From Methylacidiphilum kamchatkense Kam1 (lineage in GTDB: Bacteria; Verrucomicrobiota; Verrucomicrobiia; Methylacidiphilales; Methylacidiphilaceae), in NCBI RefSeq assembly GCF_007475525.1, contig NZ_CP037899.1, positions 124,001 through 188,000 on the forward strand: 64,000 nt of DNA, given 5' to 3'. Both the position numbers and the translations under genes were made by a program. Within the stretch, counting starts at the first letter, position 1, and every line of letters begins with the position of its first letter. Under the pieces are notes generated by a model. It was given only the letters and a program-made list of their open reading frames with translations. It was not told where the DNA came from and ran no database searches. Below are positions 20,270-27,688 of the stretch, in pieces.

Positions 20270-20298
20270 TTGACTTAAAAATTAGGCAAGCCTAATAA
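20270..20298 (+). promoter_or_regulatory. putative sigma-70-type promoter of TonB siderophore receptor
   Basis: TTGACT at 20270-20275 matches a -35 box, followed after 17 bp by TAATAA at 20293-20298 as a -10-like box. The palindrome at 20282 lies in its spacer, as expected for a repressor site. Confidence 0.5.
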
Positions 20299-20314
20299 TT
20301 TTAGACAAGGCTAA
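20282..20314 (+). promoter_or_regulatory. tandem palindromic operators resembling DtxR/IdeR/MntR-family sites
   Basis: TTAGGCAAGCCTAA (20282-20295) is a perfect 14-bp palindrome, and TTAGACAAGGCTAA (20301-20314) is a near copy with the same TTAG/CTAA ends, start-to-start spacing 19 bp. The form TTAGG...CCTAA resembles published DtxR-family (iron or manganese repressor) boxes rather than the Fur box. The first copy sits in the spacer of a putative promoter, the second around the expected start of transcription. Iron or manganese repression of the downstream receptor is an inference. Confidence 0.6.
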
Positions 20315-20371
20315 ATCATAAAAACCTTCTAGTTGCTCTTATAATATGGAGATTATAAGTTGAATTAATTA

Positions 20372-22855
20372 TTGATAATAAATTATCATCTATTATCATC
20401 TATTTTAATGTGCTTACTTCTATTCTTTATTTTGTTCTTCTTTAATTTGTATTGCATCGCTTCCGCTCCATCATCTCAAGGTGACTTTGGTTCAGACGGT
20501 TTAAAACCGCAGGCAAATCAAAATGAATCAATAATCCTCCCAACAGTGGAAGTCAGTGCAGAGGCTATAGAAGGTCCAGCTTCCTCTTTAACTTCAGCCT
20601 ATGGGCCTGAAATGAGTCTATTTGAAACCCCTAGGCAGATTACCCAGGTTTCTCGTGAGGCATTAAATACCGTAGCTCCAGGAAATCTGATGGGGTATGA
20701 TGATCTTGCTCCCTTAGTCCCTTCTCTCACCACAATGGCTCCTGCGGGTGATTATTCAGTAGAACCTTTTATTCGTGGACTCCCAGCTACCGTCTTTCGA
20801 AATGGTATGATGGTAGGACTTGAAAGTTATGGGACTTCTGGAATCCTTCCTAATTTTTATGCCTATGAAAATATTGATATAGTCCAAGGGCCAGTGACGG
20901 CAGTGTATGGTGCTAGAGAAATGGCATCGGGTTATGCCAATCAAATTACTAAACAACCTTATTTTGATAAGTTTAGAGGCGCTGCCCAGTATTCCATTGG
21001 GATGTATGATCAGAATAGGTGGAATATAGACATTGGTGGTCCTTTTGCCAATGGAAAGGCGGCCTACCGGTTTGACTACGCTGGACAATATTCTGGCAGT
21101 TATTATGAAGGAGCCTATATGCATAGTCAGGATTTTTACTTAGCTGTGTCAGCCAAGCCGACCGAAAACTACTGGATAGACTCTAATGTTGAATGGGATA
21201 CTCTTGGTTTTAATCTTCCTCTAGGGATTAATCGTCCTGACCAAGCGCTGATCGATTCAGGGTTGTATCAGAGTGGCAATATGATTGGGTGGTTAGGCCC
21301 CAATGGGAATTTTCATCCGGGAATTGGCACTTCGGTTCCCGGCCAAGGTTATGTTATTCAATGGGGGCCTCAGCTACCTATCAGTCTGAGGAATAACCTT
21401 GCTAATTTGGCAGGGTCAGGGAATTTCCTAAATTATGGAGTGGCCCAAGTGATTCAGACTCTTAAAGTTTCTGACGATCTACGGATAGTTAATAATACAA
21501 TGTTTGAATATCTATCCATGTTGCAAAATCCCCTTGCCAACTCTAATTGGGCGTATACACCTGGAGATTGGTTAATTGAACACCGGCTAGAAGCTCAAGC
21601 TGAGCTTCATACCAATCTTGCTGGCTTATCCACGAAGCATCTGCTCGATGGTGGAATGTTTTTTTGGTTCCAGAACAATACAGATTATACCGAAACAAGC
21701 CGAATAGCTGATAATTTCTGGAATATGGCAAAGCCATTAAGTCGTTCTAATCTTCTTCCTCCAGTAACGATGTCAGAAGCGCTAAGGGCACAGGATATTT
21801 ATTTAACTGATATTCCTATTCCAGGGATCCCTTACATTACTTATAATACCGACAATTTTGCGACTGCCAGGTCACAGTTTTTTCAATTTTCTCCTTTTAT
21901 CCAAGATGTTGTTTCTCTTGGAGAAAAATGGTCTTTCATTTTCGGCAGCAGATTGCAGTGGTATATAGTTGCTAACAGTGATCCGCCTGGGACCCCTCCT
22001 CCCTTGATGCTTCAAAGCTATTACTCGATTTTGGAGCCACAGGTAAATGCCAGTCTCAGTTATAAACCCTACCCTTGGATGAATGCCTATTTTACTTATG
22101 CTTATGCTCAAGTAGCTGCAATGGACGTCTTAGGCGCTTTTTGTCCTGAATTTACAAGCAAATATTACCACTTAACAACAACAATGTATGAAGCAGGAGT
22201 TAAATTTAATTTGTATCATGACAAGCTTTTTCTTTCTACAGAAGGCTTTTATTATTCCACTTTTTTTCCTGTTACTGTTCTTCCTGGAGGATTTACTCCT
22301 ATCACTCCGGCTGATGTAATAGGTGCTGAACTTGCTGGAACCTATCAACCAAATGCAAATTGGTCTTTTAACTTTGGCTTTGATTACCTGGTTGGCGAGG
22401 AATTTTGGACACAGAGTGCTGCCCAGACTGGACCAACAGTTATCCAGAACTACTCAGCAGCAGTTGCCGCTCTTTATAACTTGCCAGTCGATCCCTATGT
22501 TACCTTACCAACAGGCATTTATCCTTTCATCGGATTTCCTCATGAACATGGAACCACTATGGTAACATACAAATCAGATCATGGCTTTGGAGCTTCTTTC
22601 TGGCTGTGGATCCAAAGTGGAATGTTTCTTTCCTATGATTATGCTACTCGCATCCCCATTGATTATACTTTAAATGCAAGCTTCTTTTATGGAACGAACA
22701 GATGGAAAGTTCAGCTCCAATGCTATAATATTACTGATAATCATTATTGGTTTCCAACCGGAACTGGCTTCCAAGGAGATAGAGTCTATAACTATGATAA
22801 AGTACTCATTGGGCTCCCATTTTGGGTTATGGGGACAGTAACCGTTTATTTTTAA
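20372..22855 (+). CDS. TonB-dependent siderophore receptor
   Basis: Outer-membrane receptor of the FhuA/FpvA-like siderophore class. After a very hydrophobic N-terminal segment comes ILPTVEVSAEAIEGPASSLTSAYGPEM, then a plug with FETPRQITQVSREALNT, SVEPFIRGLPATVFRNGM, ENIDIVQGPVTAVYGAREMASGYANQITKQP, and a barrel with a C-terminal FWVMGTVTVYF (aromatic end). The FETPRQITQVSRE segment is typical of the TonB-siderophore subfamily. The start is uncertain: TTG 20372 or ATG 20408; neither has a good ribosome-binding site, and neither signal segment carries basic residues. A 10-bp direct duplication (20383-20402) spans this region. Tandem operators upstream suggest iron-type control. Confidence 0.9.
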   Translation: MIINYHLLSSILMCLLLFFILFFFNLYCIASAPSSQGDFGSDGLKPQANQNESIILPTVEVSAEAIEGPASSLTSAYGPEMSLFETPRQITQVSREALNTVAPGNLMGYDDLAPLVPSLTTMAPAGDYSVEPFIRGLPATVFRNGMMVGLESYGTSGILPNFYAYENIDIVQGPVTAVYGAREMASGYANQITKQPYFDKFRGAAQYSIGMYDQNRWNIDIGGPFANGKAAYRFDYAGQYSGSYYEGAYMHSQDFYLAVSAKPTENYWIDSNVEWDTLGFNLPLGINRPDQALIDSGLYQSGNMIGWLGPNGNFHPGIGTSVPGQGYVIQWGPQLPISLRNNLANLAGSGNFLNYGVAQVIQTLKVSDDLRIVNNTMFEYLSMLQNPLANSNWAYTPGDWLIEHRLEAQAELHTNLAGLSTKHLLDGGMFFWFQNNTDYTETSRIADNFWNMAKPLSRSNLLPPVTMSEALRAQDIYLTDIPIPGIPYITYNTDNFATARSQFFQFSPFIQDVVSLGEKWSFIFGSRLQWYIVANSDPPGTPPPLMLQSYYSILEPQVNASLSYKPYPWMNAYFTYAYAQVAAMDVLGAFCPEFTSKYYHLTTTMYEAGVKFNLYHDKLFLSTEGFYYSTFFPVTVLPGGFTPITPADVIGAELAGTYQPNANWSFNFGFDYLVGEEFWTQSAAQTGPTVIQNYSAAVAALYNLPVDPYVTLPTGIYPFIGFPHEHGTTMVTYKSDHGFGASFWLWIQSGMFLSYDYATRIPIDYTLNASFFYGTNRWKVQLQCYNITDNHYWFPTGTGFQGDRVYNYDKVLIGLPFWVMGTVTVYF
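20383..20402 (+). repeat. 10-bp direct tandem duplication at receptor start
   Basis: TTATCATCTA occurs twice in direct succession, between two possible start codons of the siderophore receptor. A third partial unit follows. One repeat unit more or less would shift the frame of a TTG start. Confidence 0.8.
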
Positions 22856-22898
22856 CCTCTATTCTCTTTTCTGCCGTTTCAAAAAGATTGCCTATATC

Positions 22899-23993
22899 AT
22901 GAAAATTGGTCAGCAAAGTGTTGTCACGATAGAGAAGATTGTTTATGGGGGAGAAGGCATAGGGAAACTGGAAGAAGGGTTAGTCATCTTTGTTCCATTC
23001 TCTGCTCCTAAAGAAAAGCTTCGTGTTATCATTCGTGAAATCAAAAAAAACTACGTCAAAGGAACCATAAAAGAGATTTTTGAAAAGGGTAAGGGAAGAG
23101 TCCTCCCCGCTTGTCCTGCTTATGGCTCGTGTGGAGGGTGTGCCTATCAACATTTAGATTATGAAACGGAATTAGAAATTAAGCAGGCGCAAATCGAGGA
23201 GATCTTTTCTTGTTTTAAAAAAAATCATCCTTTATCAATACAAAACATCATCCATAGTCCGTTTCCCTATGGGTATCGGAATCGGATCAGTCTTCATGTA
23301 AGCAATGGGAAGGTTGGATTTTATGCAAAATCCTCCAATCGGATTGTACCCATAAGATCTTGTCTTATTGCATCGGAAAAAATTAATGTGCTTTTGAAAA
23401 AATGGCTTGATCAAAAAAGGCAGTATGTCGGGCCAAAAACGATGCATTTTTCCCTAAGAGAGCCTGAAATCCCATCCTATGGGTTTTATCAGGTAAATCG
23501 CTATCTTCTACAAAAAATGCGCGAGCTAGTCGATGAAACTATCGGTAGAGAAATCTCCCAAATTATTGAAGGGTATAGTGGAGCAGGGTTTTTTACGGAA
23601 TACTTAAGGCTCAGAATGGAAAAAATTTATGCGATTGAAGAAAACCATTTGAGTGTTGAGCATGCAAAAACCTTAGGGCTTAAGAACGTTTTTTTTATTG
23701 AAGGCAAAGTGGAGGACAAACTGGCTGATTGTCAATCCCAAATCGAAACAGCAAAAGCAGCTTACCTCTTTGATCCACCAAAAGAAGGAATCTCCAAAGA
23801 AGTTATCTCTTTGGTTAATTCCCATCCTCTTCCAAAACTTATTTATGTGTCCTGTAATCCTTTAACCTTAAAAAGGGATATTCAAAGACTGGAAAAGAAC
23901 TACTTGCTTAGGACATTAAGACCGGTAGATCTTTTCCCAAAAACCTCAGAAATTGAATGTATAGCACTTTTGACAAGAAAGAACGGGATATAG
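22899..23993 (+). CDS. RNA (uracil-5-)methyltransferase, TrmA/RlmC/RlmD family
   Basis: Transfers methyl from SAM to C5 of a uridine in rRNA or tRNA; the exact site cannot be told. It has an N-terminal TRAM-like domain (VTIEKIVYGGEGIGKL), an iron-sulfur cluster motif CPAYGSCGGC with a later Cys in IRSC, GFYQVNRYLLQKM, and the catalytic YVSCNPLTLKRD. The usual DLYCGVG SAM loop appears in a diverged form, IEGYSGAGFFTEYL. At 364 residues it is shorter than RlmD (about 430). It starts 43 bp after the TonB receptor, which may reflect readthrough. Confidence 0.88.
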   Translation: MKIGQQSVVTIEKIVYGGEGIGKLEEGLVIFVPFSAPKEKLRVIIREIKKNYVKGTIKEIFEKGKGRVLPACPAYGSCGGCAYQHLDYETELEIKQAQIEEIFSCFKKNHPLSIQNIIHSPFPYGYRNRISLHVSNGKVGFYAKSSNRIVPIRSCLIASEKINVLLKKWLDQKRQYVGPKTMHFSLREPEIPSYGFYQVNRYLLQKMRELVDETIGREISQIIEGYSGAGFFTEYLRLRMEKIYAIEENHLSVEHAKTLGLKNVFFIEGKVEDKLADCQSQIETAKAAYLFDPPKEGISKEVISLVNSHPLPKLIYVSCNPLTLKRDIQRLEKNYLLRTLRPVDLFPKTSEIECIALLTRKNGI

Positions 23994-24343
23994 TTTATGT
24001 GTCTTAAGCTTCAGCCTCCATGGCTTTCTCGTTTAAATGAAGCCAACCTATGAAAATCTTTTTTTTCTGGGATTGAGAAAATTGACTCTATACCTAAGTA
24101 GAGGGTTTATATTACAACTGTGAACAAAGGAAGAAAGATAAATCTTCTAACCCTTGGGAGCCTAGCTAACTGGACACGAATAGAGGGGAGGAGATGGTTT
24201 AATTTTATGAACCAAATGATCCTATGGAAAAGCCCTCTCAATTTCTTTCTGGATTTTTGGCTATATCTAGAAGGATTACTTTCATGCTGTCAGCTCCGTT
24301 TAATAAAAAAGTGTCTCCTACTTGAATCTTTGAAGGATTAAAT
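23994..24343 (+). other. leader region of merTP with MerR-type promoter
   Basis: Apart from the promoter at 24082, about 230 bp lie between the likely transcription start and merTP. A GTG-initiated frame (24120-24341, 73 codons) ends two bases before merTP, but its sequence is not protein-like to my eye and no family is recognised. It could be a decayed gene or a long leader. No merR is found here on either strand. Confidence 0.4.
24082..24113 (+). promoter_or_regulatory. MerR-family-type promoter with long spacer dyad
   Basis: TTGACT (24082-24087) and TATATT (24108-24113) are separated by 20 bp (19 bp if TTATAT is used), longer than normal. The spacer holds the dyad CTCTA-n8-TAGAG (24086-24103). 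Overlong spacer plus centred dyad is the hallmark of promoters untwisted by MerR-type activators. The downstream gene is a mercury-transport-like protein. Confidence 0.65.
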
Positions 24344-24955
24344 ATGAAAGCAAGTAAGTTTGGTATCCTTTCGGCAATCCTTGCCGCAAGTTGCTGTGTT
24401 GGGCCATTGTTATTAGCCGTTTTAGGTATCTCAGCCGGATCGGTCTTTTTTGGGCGATTTCATTGGTTTTTTCTAGCTGCTGGAGGAATTGTCCTCGTCT
24501 ATGCATGGTGGCGTTTTATGAATGAAAAATCGTATTGTGAATGTGAATCTTATAAGGATTCACAGACAGCTTTAACTAGTCCCACACAAAAAAGAACTTT
24601 GCTTTTTCTGATAGGGGCAACGGCTATATTTTTGCTCTTTTTAGGAATGAGTTTGTTCCAGTCTTTTGGTGGTCAGAGCCTTGCTTCAGCATCTCTTCAA
24701 AATGTCGTCTTAAAACCTGGAGAGGTTGAAATGAGAATCCCTATAAAAGGTATGAGTTGTGTGACGTGTGAAATAGTTATTAAGGATCATCTTAAAAAAG
24801 TCTCTGGAGTACAATGGGTTAAAGTGAGTGCTGCGGCAAATGAGGCTATTGTTGTTTATGATAGAAATAAAACTAAGGTTGAGGAGCTGCTATCAGCTAT
24901 AAAAGACTCCGGTTATGAACCAGGTGATCCCCAACTGATTAGCTCAATCAAATAG
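24344..24955 (+). CDS. mercuric transport fusion protein MerTP-like (MerT + heavy-metal-associated domain)
   Basis: The N-terminal part resembles MerT: the first membrane helix carries vicinal cysteines C17-C18 (LAASCCVGPLLL), then a second helix and a cytoplasmic-side CEC at 65-67, and a third helix near 84-104. A C-terminal heavy-metal-associated domain (residues about 125-195) has GMSCVTC at 136-142, matching MerP. Such MerT-MerP fusions pass Hg(II) across the inner membrane towards mercuric reductase; copper or another soft metal is the alternative. No merA or merR is in the window. The promoter upstream is MerR-type, which supports metal induction. Confidence 0.88.
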   Translation: MKASKFGILSAILAASCCVGPLLLAVLGISAGSVFFGRFHWFFLAAGGIVLVYAWWRFMNEKSYCECESYKDSQTALTSPTQKRTLLFLIGATAIFLLFLGMSLFQSFGGQSLASASLQNVVLKPGEVEMRIPIKGMSCVTCEIVIKDHLKKVSGVQWVKVSAAANEAIVVYDRNKTKVEELLSAIKDSGYEPGDPQLISSIK

Positions 24956-24992
24956 GGTTAGATGTTTGACTTGAGGCCCACGAGTGGATTTT

Positions 24993-25082
24993 ATGACGGG
25001 TTTTTTATTTTTTGATCCGTGCTGTATTGGTTTATTGGCTATTGGCGTATTTTTTTTAGCAAAATCACTAAAGAAAAAATAA
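24993..25082 (+). CDS. 29-residue membrane peptide with vicinal cysteines
   Basis: ATG 24993 opens a short frame beginning MTGFLFFDPCCIGLL and ending in basic SLKKK. It is one hydrophobic helix with a CC pair at residues 10-11 near its start, echoing the mercury-binding CC of MerT and of MerF/MerE-type helper proteins. It lies 37 bp after merTP on the same strand. Only a weak ribosome-binding site (GAGTGGA) precedes it. It may be a real small metal-handling protein or the remnant of a larger one; the evidence is context and composition only. Confidence 0.4.
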   Translation: MTGFLFFDPCCIGLLAIGVFFLAKSLKKK

Positions 25083-25289
25083 GAAAACAAAAAACTGAAC
25101 CTGCTTTTTCTTGCTTCCCAATAGAATTAAAAACTAAAAGTAGCCACTTTACATCTTAGGCGTATAGCACTAACCTTGAATCTTCAAAGTTTTCTCAATA
25201 GCCTTATAGGGTCTTGTAAGGGATATTCGTTGTTAGGAGAGATTACAGAAAAGACTTTTAGCCAATTGATGAATAGAAAAAAAATGTTC

Positions 25290-25700
25290 TTAATTTTTCT
25301 TTATTAATGATGCTAGAAAAACCCCGAAAATAAGCAGACTAAGTAGTAAGCCGCTTAAAAAGCCTGTCTTTTGATGCCAGCAGAGATGGCCTCCAGAAAA
25401 AGAGGAAAATATATAAACTCCTAGCAAAGGTAACGAAAGAAAAAGTAGTGGGAAAAGCAAGAAAAGAAATAAAATCGCGCCATTTATTTTCTTTTTGTTA
25501 GAAGGTATCACGATAGGTTTGCCTAAACCTAAATCGATAATTAACGGAGAAGGATCTTCTTCTACATTCTCCTCCTTTTCATTTTTAGAAGGTAATTCCA
25601 ATTCATCTAGAAACTCTATATTTATGTTTTCTTGTTTTTCTTTGAGCGCTCCTCTCTCCAATGTGCCATTAGGATAAAAATCTTTAATTCGATTTTTCAT
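25290..25700 (-). CDS. hypothetical two-helix membrane protein
   Basis: No family recognised. The 136-residue product has a charged, Glu/Asp-rich cytoplasmic-type N-terminal 70 residues and then two strong membrane helices (AILFLFLLFPLLFLSLPLLGVYIF and FLSGLLLSLLIFGVFLASLI) joined by a short loop with a single Cys and His pair (GGHLCWHQ). It begins 50 bp downstream of the macro-domain gene's end on the same strand, so cotranscription is possible. Confidence 0.6.
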   Translation of the reverse strand: MKNRIKDFYPNGTLERGALKEKQENINIEFLDELELPSKNEKEENVEEDPSPLIIDLGLGKPIVIPSNKKKINGAILFLFLLFPLLFLSLPLLGVYIFSSFSGGHLCWHQKTGFLSGLLLSLLIFGVFLASLIKKN

Positions 25701-25749
25701 AGCTTAAATTAATATAATCAAATTTAGTTAGATTGTTGTCATATCCTTT

Positions 25750-26325
25750 TTATTTTTCTTGATTTTCTTCATCCTTTAAAAAATCCGTGTTTCCTTTGAG
25801 CAGTTCTTTCTGTATTGAAGCGTAAATGTCATAGGATTTGGAATCAAAGAGACAAAATATAACTTTATTTGGGATCACGTTAGAGCTAAGAAAGGAAAGG
25901 ACAGTTTTCCAGGCTATTTTAGCTGCTAGATCAGAGGGAAACCCATAAGCACCAGTGCTAATTGCAGGGAAAGCTACGGTTTTGGCCTCTAGTTCTTTGG
26001 TGCGGAGTAAGGCTTGATGATAGCAAGAAGCTAGAAGCGATTTTTCATTGGCTACTCCACCTTTCCAAACTGGACCAACAGCATGAATGATCCATTTAGC
26101 TTTGAGATTAAAACCAGGGGTAACTTTAGCATGTCCGGTTGGACAACCATTTAGTTTGGCACAGGCTTCAGCTAATTGTGGCCCGGCAGCCCTATGAATA
26201 GCTCCATCGACACCCCCACCTTTAATAAGCCTTGCATTGGCAGCATTAACAATGGCATCAACCTTTAACCGAGTGATATCACCCTGAATTAGTTCTATCC
26301 GATGGAGTGTTTCATCTAACTTCAT
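25750..26325 (-). CDS. macro-domain protein (O-acetyl-ADP-ribose deacetylase-like)
   Basis: Macro domains bind ADP-ribose; the YmdB-like class hydrolyses O-acetyl-ADP-ribose or removes ADP-ribose from proteins. The sequence shows IELIQGDITRLKVDAIVNAANARLIKGGGVDGAIHRAAG, then GHAKVTPGFNLKAKWIIHAVGP and FPAISTGAYGFP, which together form the ADP-ribose pocket. The 191-residue length is one full domain plus a short charged tail. It is cytoplasmic. No toxin such as DarT lies beside it, so an antitoxin role is not suggested. Confidence 0.93.
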   Translation of the reverse strand: MKLDETLHRIELIQGDITRLKVDAIVNAANARLIKGGGVDGAIHRAAGPQLAEACAKLNGCPTGHAKVTPGFNLKAKWIIHAVGPVWKGGVANEKSLLASCYHQALLRTKELEAKTVAFPAISTGAYGFPSDLAAKIAWKTVLSFLSSNVIPNKVIFCLFDSKSYDIYASIQKELLKGNTDFLKDEENQEK

Positions 26326-26992
26326 AGGACTTATTTAACTATGATGCTAATAACTGAGACTTTTAGCTTCGTTCTGTTTATCCAGACTTTCCTAATACCC
26401 ATACTCCAGAGAAACCCAAAATGGAGACACGTATAGCTTTTTTAGCAGCTCTAGGAATAATATTTTTTCTGTTACTGCTCCAATCCGCTGATACCAAAAA
26501 GGTTGTCGAAGGAGAAAAATACCTCTTAAAGGATTTTCCAAAAATAGGAAGAAGAGAAATGACAATATTGAGTAATTGCCAAATTTTTTGTTCCCTTCTA
26601 AAGGAACCTTTCATTTGCTCCTTCCAATTGTTTTCAGGTTTTTGAGAACTAGATTGGCTCTCAAGGGGCGATAAATAGAGTAGCTTATTAAATTTAATTG
26701 TTATTGTTCTTTATTGTCAACTGCTCTTGCTTATCTCTGAGGAGTGTGCTGTTTCAACAAGATAATTCATGGGAAGGGAAGATTGCCTCTCCCTTAGTGT
26801 TCGTTCTGAGGCTTGTTGCTCCCAAAAACCTTGCGTACCTGCCTTCCCATTACCAAGGAGAGACTTGAAATATTAGGCACAAGCCAATAGCAGAACCACT
26901 TAGCAGTAAAGCTACGCGGCTTTTCGGCTTGAGAGCTGTCCGCTTTACAGCCTTAAGCGCGAGAAAACCAGATAAATATTTCAAAAAAAAGT
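26326..26992 (+). other. gene-poor intergenic region
   Basis: A plus-strand frame from ATG 26421 to 26645 (74 codons) starts with a hydrophobic helix (AFLAALGIIFFLLLL) and could be a small membrane protein, but its second half is not protein-like and no ribosome-binding site is clear, so I do not call it. The right part holds the 120-bp inverted-repeat element described separately. Confidence 0.4.
26865..26984 (+). repeat. 120-bp element bounded by perfect 10-bp inverted repeats
   Basis: TTGAAATATT (26865-26874) and AATATTTCAA (26975-26984) are perfect inverted copies. Inside, around 26918-26962, CTTGAG and CTTAAG flank a GCTGT-n7-ACAGC hairpin, with GC-rich sequence on both sides in an AT-rich background. 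It could encode a structured RNA or be a miniature mobile element; no coding frame is supported. Confidence 0.5.
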
Positions 26993-27688
26993 TTATGTTT
27001 TAGGTACAAATTCTAGGAAGTATTGGTAAGGTAAAAAATTGTGCTTTTTTAAGAGCTTATACCCAGCAAGTTGAAATTCTTCTATCGCCTCTTTTTCGGA
27101 TATACGATGGCTTTGAGGTGGACCATAAGGTGCGTTAGGATAAAAATCAATCAGAGCGATTTTCCCACCTTTCTTCAAGGAAAGGGACAGTTTTTTTAGA
27201 TAATCGATCCGATTATCAATGTGATGCAGAACCTCACATATAAAAATAAGATCAATGGAGGCTTTGTCTAGATCAGGATTATTAGACTTAACTAGTTTAA
27301 CAATTACATTTGAGAGGTTTTTGTTCTTCACCTCTTTTTGTAAATAGTCAACCATGGCTGGCTCGGAATCTAAAGCATAGACTTTCCCTTCATTTCCTAC
27401 CGCCTTAGAAAATCTTCTGGTAAAATAACCCGTGCCAGCTCCCAAATCTGCAACTACAGAACCTGGCTTGATGTTGAGCGATTCAATAACACGATCAGGC
27501 TTTTGCCATTTATCCCTTTCTTTGGACTCAAATAACTGAGCATAGTAATGAACATTATGAAAACTATGATGGTAGCCATGCTTGGCTTTCTGTTCGACGG
27601 TTGTTTGGTCGGAATGCTGACCATATGTTGAGAATGAGCAAAACCAAAGAAAAAAACCAATTATTAAAAAAATCTGTCGGATCATCAT
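26993..27688 (-). CDS. exported class I SAM-dependent methyltransferase
   Basis: The Rossmann-fold methyltransferase core is clear: VVADLGAGTGYFTRRFS (motif I), VYALDSEPAMVDYL (motif II), DLIFICEVLHHIDNRIDYL (motif IV) and KIALIDFYPNAPYGPP. Starting at 27688 (MMIRQ) gives an N-terminal hydrophobic signal peptide with FSTYGQ at its end, so the enzyme seems to be exported. SAM is not normally available in the periplasm, so the location or cofactor state is puzzling, though exported homologues are known in several phyla. Segment KHGYHHSFHNV before the core is His-rich. The frame extends to 27877 but the extra residues look non-coding. It is monocistronic. Confidence 0.85.
   Translation of the reverse strand: MMIRQIFLIIGFFLWFCSFSTYGQHSDQTTVEQKAKHGYHHSFHNVHYYAQLFESKERDKWQKPDRVIESLNIKPGSVVADLGAGTGYFTRRFSKAVGNEGKVYALDSEPAMVDYLQKEVKNKNLSNVIVKLVKSNNPDLDKASIDLIFICEVLHHIDNRIDYLKKLSLSLKKGGKIALIDFYPNAPYGPPQSHRISEKEAIEEFQLAGYKLLKKHNFLPYQYFLEFVPKT

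Noticed and set aside
24120-24341. GTG-initiated 73-codon frame between the MerR-type promoter and merTP
   Set aside because: It ends just before merTP, but composition is not protein-like and no motif is present; kept only as part of the leader.
26421-26645. Possible small membrane protein
   Set aside because: The first helix is plausible but no ribosome-binding site is clear and the rest is not protein-like.
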